A stretch of DNA of 64,000 nt, from positions 5,944,175 to 6,008,174 of the forward strand of contig NC_058058.1 of assembly GCF_020085105.1 (NCBI RefSeq), given 5' to 3'. Positions 56,821 to 64,000 of this stretch are shown in pieces; position 1 is the stretch's first letter, and every line of letters starts with the position of its first letter. Under the pieces are notes generated by a model. That model ran no database searches. It worked only from the letters and a program-made list of their open reading frames with translations, and was not told the origin of the DNA. The DNA is from Siniperca chuatsi. Its lineage: Eukaryota > Chordata > Actinopteri > Centrarchiformes > Sinipercidae. The position numbers and the translations under genes were made by a program.

Positions 56821-59363
56821 CTGTCAAAGGATGTTTGTGCCTCATAAGGACATGGACAGTATTTTAGGGCATTTGCAGTGATCTGAGGACTTTCTGTATT
56901 TTGGAGAGAATAGCCGAATCTGTTCATGTGATGTTTTGAGAAGTGACGATTGAAGCGAACTGATATGTCTAGGGGAGAGCGGGAACCATGTAATGAATGT
57001 CGAGCATCAAGGTTAACTCAGGCAAACCTTCACTGAGATATTGATAAAACAACTTATTTTTATGACGTTTTATTCATGTCGTTTAAAAAGAAAAAAGACA
57101 TTGTGCCCATTTAAACGAACAAACGATTCCAAATAAGATGGTGCCTTTTTAAAGCCAACATGAGTTTTATCAGTACCCCCAGCAAAATGTTTTATCACAC
57201 TCACAGAGTACCACCATGCCTTCTGTTTTTGTAAGAGAGATGCAGAACAAGTAAATCTACACGTATATATTTTATTCAAATATATATTGAATTCAAATAT
57301 TATATTTCAATATGGTCATTTGATACATACCAGGAACATCCTACTATTTTTAATGGTAAAGATATGTATATATTCTTATGGGCATATTATTACCAGTATA
57401 ATTCAGCCTTTGCCTTCTCACCCTTGCCTTCTCTTGACCGTTGAGCTGCAGTGACAAAGGCCACCAGTATCAGAGTTTTATATTTATATTGTAAAAGTAA
57501 AAAAAAAAACAAAAGTTATTGTGTGTTCAGGGGACGGAGGGTGTGAAGGGACGAGGACAAATGAGTGAGCAGAAACTTTTAACCAGACCTGGGTCAAATC
57601 ATATTTACCTTGTTAGTGGGTGTGTTTGTTTTAACATCCCTGGAGTAGCAGCCAGGCGGGGTTTACCACCTCAGGACAGAGTCCTAGAAAGGTTTACATT
57701 TTGGCTCTCCTCACGTTGTCCCGCATGGTAAACCCCACCCACCGGGAACAGTTTGACCCCGATCTGCTTAAAAACCGTGGAGGCGCAGGTTGTAATGGGG
57801 AGCTGGTAACGGACTCGCGTGTTCAGAGCAGACTGATTCTGATTGGACGACACAGATATGCAGCAGGTTTTCAGCTCTGCATCACCTCACAAAGCCAGCA
57901 GGACCACAGCAGCTGATATGACTGAACTTTGGTTTGAGCATGGACTGTGGACTCGAGCAGCTTTGTGTGAACAGAGTGTGTCTGGGCTGGTCTGAACCCT
58001 GCCCATATATACACACACACAAACACACACACACACACACACACACCATCCTGGTTAGAGTAAGGCTTTACTGTGGCTAGAATAAAGGGAAACATGACAT
58101 CACACGTGACATCAAATGCCCCCACAGTCTCTCTGGACGGCAAACCATAGCAACTACACACACTATTACACACACACACAAACACATACACACAGAGGAA
58201 ATGGCATCACAAAACCTCAGAGCAGAGTGGAGAGAGAGGGACTTCCCATAATCTGACTCGCGCATTCTGCTCGGTGTGTACGTGCACTTGTGTGTGTGAA
58301 TGTGTGGTTCCTATGGTTATGCCCTCTACATACACACACAGCCTTTAAAAAAACTGTCCAGATAAAGTCATGGCCTGGGTTATTTAGTCACAATTTTCTT
58401 GTCCAGATTGTCCAAGAAGCTCCAGTCTCGTGTGTTTATCTTAAGCACACATTGTCATTTTAAAAATTGTTATATTTCTTCACCAGGCACAAAACAACTC
58501 TTACATCTATCCTAATTGGCTTGTTAACATCATCAGCATTCCTCATTTTAAACTTTTTGTCATTTATGGTCAGTGGAGATTGCTAAAAGTGCCAGCAAAA
58601 ATATTTTAGGGAATTTTAAGGACAGATGTAGCAGTTTACAAGTGTCTGGTAAAGAAAAATACAAACGCCGAGCTGTACCTGAACTGTTGCACCTGTGCTG
58701 CCTTACCTGTCGTGGCTTCAAAAACAAAACACAAGAACATAACTGTTTCCCCAGCGGGTTGATATTTTCACCCCTCGATTTCATCGATGTTGTTCTTATC
58801 ATTTTCTTCTGTATTTTTTCAGACGTATTACTGTTACTCTTGTAATTATTATATTATTAACATTTTTGATGATTTTGTACCCTCTTTGCCATGGCCCGGT
58901 CTCTGCTCCATGAATTCCTGGTTTTCTGTGAGTTTTTGTTCCAGTTTGCACTCTTTCCCATGAACTTCAACTAGTTAGCTTCAGTGCAGTCTCTTTCTTT
59001 TTTCAATTTATTTGAACTCACACTGATTTTATAACCATGTTACCATGGACAAGAGGAGGGTCACATAATCCCCACATGATATACAGCAGGGGAAGAAACA
59101 ATTGTTTTCATTTTTTGATGTTGTGTATATATATTTTTTCCATTTTGGAGGGTTCTGTAAGAAAAAAAGAGCTTTGTACTGTTTAACCATTGTATTATTT
59201 GAAACGCGTCCCCCTGTCCTCTCTCTGGTCGCCTCTGTCTCTCCTCTCATGTCCACTTCGACGGTGAGCTGTCACTCCAGAGGAGAGATGGAGACTTTTG
59301 TTTTTATCATGGAGGAACCACCTGTACTTCTGTTTCTCTTCTATCTGTTCATCTTCATTTGTA
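56821..59363. other. erf downstream or distal 3' UTR
   Basis: No coding signal. Contains CA repeats, an 11-bp inverted repeat GGGGTTTACCA/TGGTAAACCCC (57658-57668 and 57726-57736), and AATAAA at 58081. It may be part of a long erf 3' UTR. Confidence 0.4.
58010..58047 (+). repeat. (CA)n microsatellite
   Basis: A CA run with one A insertion, downstream of erf. A second interrupted CA run is at about 58168-58193. Confidence 0.85.
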
Positions 59364-59390
59364 ATTAAACAATAATCAGGGTTCATTAAA
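59364..59390 (+). terminator. candidate distal poly(A) signals (two ATTAAA)
   Basis: ATTAAA occurs at 59364-59369 and 59385-59390, followed by a GT/T-rich stretch (GTTTCTGTGTCTTTC) near 59410. The preceding 300 nt read like an untranslated 3' end. It could be the distal end of erf or of an unrelated noncoding transcript. Confidence 0.35.
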
Positions 59391-59613
59391 AAAGGTAAAA
59401 ATGGATATCAGTTTCTGTGTCTTTCTTTCGTTTATTCACTTTCTTCATTCCTTCCTTCAAGCTACATTTGAGAAAAAATTAGCAAACCAAAAATATGATA
59501 ATATGTTAATAATTTTCCCTACTTTTGGATTTTACTTTGAGTTTTAAGGTGCATTGTACTGGCTTAAGAAGACATTAAATAGTACACTAACAAAAATACA
59601 AGTATTACTCATA

Positions 59614-59866
59614 GAGCTGAACCATTAGTCCATTAATCTAACTGTCAACTATTTTGATAATCGATTAATCTGTGTTATGTGATAGTAGAGTAATTTTGAG
59701 TTTTGGTCTGTTGGTTGCAATTTCAACATGTTGCCTTGGGCTTCAGGAAATTGCAATGGGATTTTTTTTTTAAACTTTGACATTTTATAGACTAAAAAAT
59801 CGATTAATGGAAAAAGTAATGCAACAGATTAATCGCTAATAAAAAAAATTCGTTATTTGCAGCCGT
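59614..59866. mobile_element. GCTGCAACTAA-family DNA element
   Basis: The copy begins AGAGCTGAACCATTAGTCC, contains ACTATTTTGATAATCGATTA and TCGATTAATGGAAAAAG, and ends TTATTTGCAGCCG. It is shorter than the copy at 19627 through internal deletion. Confidence 0.7.
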
Positions 59867-60173
59867 AATCAGTCACCCACAGGATAATTTGCGTTTAGTT
59901 ATCAGTGCGAGGAAAAAAAACTTAAACACACATTGGCCAACCGGTATTACTGAGTCAGATCTCTGTTCTTTCATGCTGGTGGTTTTGTATTCAACAACCT
60001 GCAGCCTCGTTGTGCCAGACCGCCTCTCTGAATGCTTCATGACTCAAGTCATGTCAACAGCAAGTCAAGTACTTTGTACTTGTCAAACTCCTGGCACCAT
60101 TTATGAAAGAAAAGCCATCCAGGGATAAGCATTCTCACTTCTGCTCACTATAGGCCTGTGATAGATTTTCCTC

Positions 60174-60199
60174 TTTTTTTTTTTTTTTTTTTTTTTTCT
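60174..60199 (+). repeat. poly-T tract
   Basis: A nearly uninterrupted T run of about 24 bases. Confidence 0.8.
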
Positions 60200-60905
60200 C
60201 CGTCTGGGAGACAGCTGCAACAAATGTTGATCTTGATGGAAGGGATTTGGTTATGACAATGGAAATAATTCAGGAGGAAGGAGAAATGTTTGTGTCAACC
60301 TTCTAGTGTGAGGCAGACCTGTGACTTTCTATCCAGGTGCAGAAAAGTGTTGGGAACAGATTAGATGTAGTTTCAGATGTAAAAAATCACCTGTTTTTCA
60401 CTTCCATTCTCACAGATGTTTTCTTTACATTTTATACCAAACTTTAAGCGTTTAGCTGATGTCCGTGAGTACAGCAGCAGAATAAACATGTTTCAGTTCT
60501 TAGATCGTCATGATTGCCCTGACAAAATCGCTGAGAACTTTAATAATTGTGATGCTAATTGTGTCCCAGATGACACCTCAGTGGTCCACCCACCCATGTT
60601 TTTACTTCTGCCGACATGGAAGTTTTAATTACTCACCAGACTGGCAAATCTCTTCCATACACGATGTGGGTTTATCTTCTGCTTAATCTCATGATTTGAA
60701 TCAGACTCATTTCTGTGCCCCCTCACAAATTTTGGGTGCTGTGTGCTCTATGGTCCTGGTTTGGGTTTGATTAAAAGGTCTGAATTTATGCTCTAGGGTT
60801 TGTTTTTTAAGGCTGGTATTTAGAATTTTTTTTATCAAAACTGCTGATAATGATGAACATGTTTTTTTTTTTTGGTATCTTTTCATTTTTTATGTGGCCA
60901 AACTA

Positions 60906-61148
60906 GGCCTGCAAGTAAAGTTTATTTTAGAAAGTAGTGAAATACATTCCCATCACAATGTCAGATGATTTCTTCAAATAGCTTGTTTTATCCAACCAAC
61001 AATAAGACCCCCAAAGACATTGAGTTTACAATCACAGAAGGCAAAGAAAACCAGAAAATCTTCACATTATAGAGGTTTGGACCAGTAAATACTTGCTTTA
61101 AAATGACTTAAATGATTAATCTATTATGAAAATAGCTGCCAGCTCTAG
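60906..61148. mobile_element. GCTGCAACTAA-family DNA element, opposite orientation
   Basis: The copy starts GCCTGCAAGTAAAGTTTAT and has TTTTATCCAACCAACAATAAG, AAATGACTTAAATGATTAATC and a terminal GCTGCCAGCTCTAG. These are complements of the phrases in the copies at 19627 and 59614. Confidence 0.65.
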
Positions 61149-61598
61149 CCAAATCATCACAAGTTCACAGTTTGTTGTAGAGGAAAGCCTCTGAAACAGC
61201 CTTTAGACACTAAATTCCTCCACTAATAAAAGATATATATAAATATTCCTGTTATTTTCCCACAAATTCTCCTCAGATGGGTCTTGGTCTGCAGGTGAGA
61301 CTAAAATCTGTGACTTAAATAACACAGTACAATAAATGTATGTGTAAAGTTGACTGAGATTTTTACAATCTCACTCTGTAGTCACATGGACAGATTTTGG
61401 ACCTTGTCTAACCAAAGAACTTAAACAAAGCCTTTTATGTTTAAATATGAAGCTCATTAAAACAAACATACAACCCGAGGAGCTGTTTAAACAAGCTTTA
61501 AAGACTGCTGGAGCCAAAGCCTCCAGTTGATTTCTTTCCCACTAAAACTCTGGCTCCCTCTGCCGTCAGGTTTTAGTAGTACACCTTCAGCTCGGTAC

Positions 61599-61798
61599 TC
61601 TCGCGAGACTTGCCAGGGAGTCGTGTGATGGCTCTTGAAACTATAACGGCTTGGTAATTGAGTGTTTGCCTGAAGTTTGTTTACACAAAAATGTAAACAC
61701 ACATTTACGTGTAGACTGATCTGTCCCGTCTGGAAACTTGTACTGAGGGAAAAAGTCTCCATTATGGAAGGTAATGGAATGAGATAGTGCGCATGCGC
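61599..61798. promoter_or_regulatory. TCTCGCGAGA and NRF1 palindromes
   Basis: TCTCGCGAGA (61599-61608) and GCGCATGCGC (61789-61798) are two well-known CpG promoter motifs. They lie about 180 bp apart in otherwise AT-rich DNA. The downstream sequence ends in GTTTCCCCTCGGGGATCA (about 62061-62080), a phrase typical of a fish interspersed repeat tail, so both motifs may be part of that repeat. Confidence 0.4.
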
Positions 61799-62212
61799 CA
61801 ACGTGCATGCTGCCTGCTGCCGTTTCTCTGTCTCGTTGTCTTACTTTACTTATTACTTATTACATTGTATTATTATACCGTACATACTTATCAACCCATC
61901 AACCTAAATCCACTTTGGTACTTACACTTATTTTAGTTTTTATACTTATATCCACTTTGTACTTAATTTATCTTAGCTTTATTATAGCGAATTATATTTT
62001 GATTTGCTTACTTCTCTTCCTGTGTGCATTGACGTGATAGTGATCTGCTGTCACAAAAGAGTTTCCCCTCGGGGATCACTTTAGCAGTTTAATTTGTTTA
62101 ATTACCAGAAATTACAAAAACTAACACTGCTATTAGATATTTCTTTATAAACAATAGAATAAACTGCACACAAAATGGTATAAGTCCATTCGTCGACACT
62201 GAATTTGGTTGA

Positions 62213-62737
62213 CACCAGGCGGTTAGCTTAGCTTGGAAACAGCTAGCCTGGCTCTATCTAATGGTAACAAAACCAGCCTACCAGCACCTCTAAAGCTCAC
62301 TAATTAACTTTAAAGTTAACGTCCTAACCTATCTCCTTTGTTTAATCCTTACAAAAGTGTAAAAACGAACATTTTGCGGTTGCCAGGCAACCAGCGGAGG
62401 CTCCAGGAAGTCAACGTTACTGCTTCTAGCCAGGAAAACACTAATGTTTTTGTCCTGCTTAAACAAACAAGAATATAATGTGTGAATTAGTGAGCTTTAA
62501 GTGCCGGTAGACGGATATTATTTTGGATTACTTTTATTGAAAAATATTTTTTGCACAATATATTTTTATAATCATAACATCTTAAGAGCCATGCTAGCCC
62601 CCCCCCCCATTTCCAGTGTTTATGCTAAGCTAAGCTAACCAGCTGCTGGATGTAACATTAGCTGTTTAGCATACAGACACAAGAGTGATCTCAGTCTTCT
62701 CATCTAATTGTTTTTCCCAAAATGTTGAACCATTCCT
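62213..62737. mobile_element. second copy of the TTAA MITE, left end lost
   Basis: The copy has GGTTAGCTTAGCTTGG, CAGCTAGCCTGGCTCT, CCAGCACCTCTAAAGCTCAC, and on the right GCTAAGCTAAGCTAACCAGC and CCATTCCT followed by TTAA (62738-62741). The left inverted repeat is missing or replaced. A C(9) run lies inside at about 62599-62607. Confidence 0.75.
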
Positions 62738-63099
62738 TTAACTTGAGTGAAACAAATTGGTATTGTTATATTGGCCTAATTTATTAGGCAGTTTTAAATT
62801 ATTTTTGTACTTTGTTTGAGCTTGCATCATGAGGCAGTTAGCGTTAAGTCTGATTTTCTGCGGGTAAGATGTCAAACATGGAGTGCCATACAAAATTGAC
62901 TTTCAATTACTTTTCTGTGGTAGATTGTTATGCTAAATGGTATTCACGTAGCAGCTATTTGACCCATGACTGACTGCAACAACACCTCTCACTGTACCTA
63001 CATTTAATTTCCTATATTTTCCTCTTTTCCTTTTACAGTCTCTTTATGTTCTCATTTTTAAAATCCTGCTAATCATTTCAGTATTTGTTTCATCTCTCT

Positions 63100-63400
63100 A
63101 ACATTCAGCTCTCATCCTCCCCTCCATCGCTCTGTCTCTCCTCCTGCAATCTGTTATGAAGCATTCATTGGCTGCTGATCTTAACAGGGGACGGGCCATA
63201 TTAAAAGGAGGCTGATTGACGGGCTGTTTGGCCTCCAGCTGAGAAGGATTGTTGTCTGGCTGTGGGACGAGGTCAGAGGTCACAGTCCAGAGAGCAGGAG
63301 ACAGAAACCAGATCACAACAGACGGCTAATTATCATGCATTGTTGCTGGGCTCCTGCTGGGACTCCGCCTTCACTTTCACCAACAGGTCACAGTGAAAGC
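63100..63400. promoter_or_regulatory. candidate enhancer with perfect DR1
   Basis: AGGTCAGAGGTCA (63270-63282) is a perfect DR1 nuclear-receptor element. Nearby are TGATTGACGG (one base from the PBX/MEIS word TGATTGACAG), CTAATTATCATGCAT (homeodomain and octamer-like) and a further AGGTCA at about 63385. The block is not repeat-like and is less AT-rich than its flanks. Confidence 0.35.
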
Positions 63401-64000
63401 CCTAGACCTCCAACATTTAAAACCTGGTGAGACACGTGATTAATATAACATTTTTTTATTTTTTACAACATTATATGAGTTATACACTAACCTTCTGAGT
63501 GAAAAACTGGAGAAAAAATATCTGTGTACCACTGTAAATAAACAAGTCCAATAAGTTATATATCTATCCTTACTTTCCTGATGTATTGTTATTTAAATTT
63601 TTTCCTTTCTTTTCCCGTCCTTGTTCTACTCGATTACAGTTACTTTCTCTTAATGATTCGAGTTCACACTATTTTGTTTTTGTTAAAACATGATGAATTG
63701 GAGGTTATCTAAGGACATAATTAATGAAGTTAATTATTGACAGTAAAGTATAGGAAAAAAACAAGTTTAATTTTAAACACAGACACTTGAATATAAGTTT
63801 CATTAAAACAGAAGTGACTGAACACTGGTTGACGTAGTGCTTGAGTCAGTCAGTATGTGTGGAGGATTACATGCTGACAGTTGAGTACCTGTGCAGCAGC
63901 AGGCGCGTGAATGTATTTCTGGAGGCAGATTGTCCTCGTGGCTCACTGAGCCGGCAGAGCAGCCTCCTCAGTAATAAGGGATTCATTATCTGTGAGAGTC

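Noticed and set aside
57658..57736. GGGGTTTACCA/TGGTAAACCCC inverted repeat as paired forkhead sites
   Set aside because: The core lacks a full forkhead consensus and the 57-bp spacer makes a dimer site unlikely; kept only as a note.
63197..63211. CArG-like CCATATTAAAAGG
   Set aside because: The AT core is 9 bp instead of 6, so it does not fit the SRF consensus.

Overview
The window is vertebrate nuclear DNA, almost certainly from a teleost fish, probably a spiny-rayed one. The grounds are: a multi-exon gene with canonical GT-AG introns; a very low density of coding sequence; many (CA)n microsatellites; and several interspersed repeat families that I recognise from fish genomes (the CAGTGGTGG...CCACCACTG element, the GCTGCAACTAA element, the TTAA-flanked 'TTAGCTTAGC' MITE, tRNA-derived SINEs and an L2/CR1-like LINE).

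Only one protein-coding gene can be supported: erf, encoding the ETS2 repressor factor, a DNA-binding transcriptional repressor controlled by ERK. It lies on the + strand from the ATG at 21575 to the TGA at 54981. I reconstructed five coding exons, 21575-21596, 45016-45250, 50480-50592, 53283-54178 and 54349-54981. They join in frame to 632 codons plus stop. Exon 1 gives the first seven residues plus one base, exons 2 and 3 give the ETS domain, and exons 4 and 5 give the long disordered tail with ERK-docking FxF motifs, SUMO-type motifs and the C-terminal repressor block. Introns are about 23.4, 5.2, 2.7 and 0.17 kb. The last is unusual: it splits the IKVEP motif, carries a long CA repeat near its donor, and is absent from the four-exon human gene as I know it.

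Layout: 1-20.8 kb is gene-free upstream DNA with a CTCF-like site near 1.77 kb, SINEs, several MITEs, a decayed LINE (6.4-9.0 kb), a nested MITE (17.6-18.2 kb) and a small GC-rich TATA-containing block (19.1-19.4 kb). 20.8-21.6 kb is the CpG-rich erf promoter and leader, with upstream ORFs. 21.6-45 kb is intron 1, with a 1.1 kb inverted-repeat DNA element, a BED zinc-finger transposase relic, a second zinc-finger relic and two foldback hairpins outside any coding sequence. 45-55 kb holds the remaining exons. 55-59.4 kb is the 3' UTR and downstream DNA with candidate poly(A) signals. 59.4-64 kb is repeat-rich flank with two regulatory-looking clusters (61.6-61.8 and 63.1-63.4 kb).

I found no evidence of a novel multi-gene system, CRISPR array, phage or toxin locus. 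The most interesting points concern erf itself (the extra intron, the altered MAPK site, the uORFs) and the nested repeats and hairpins in its introns and flanks. All family assignments are from reading the sequence; no search was run.
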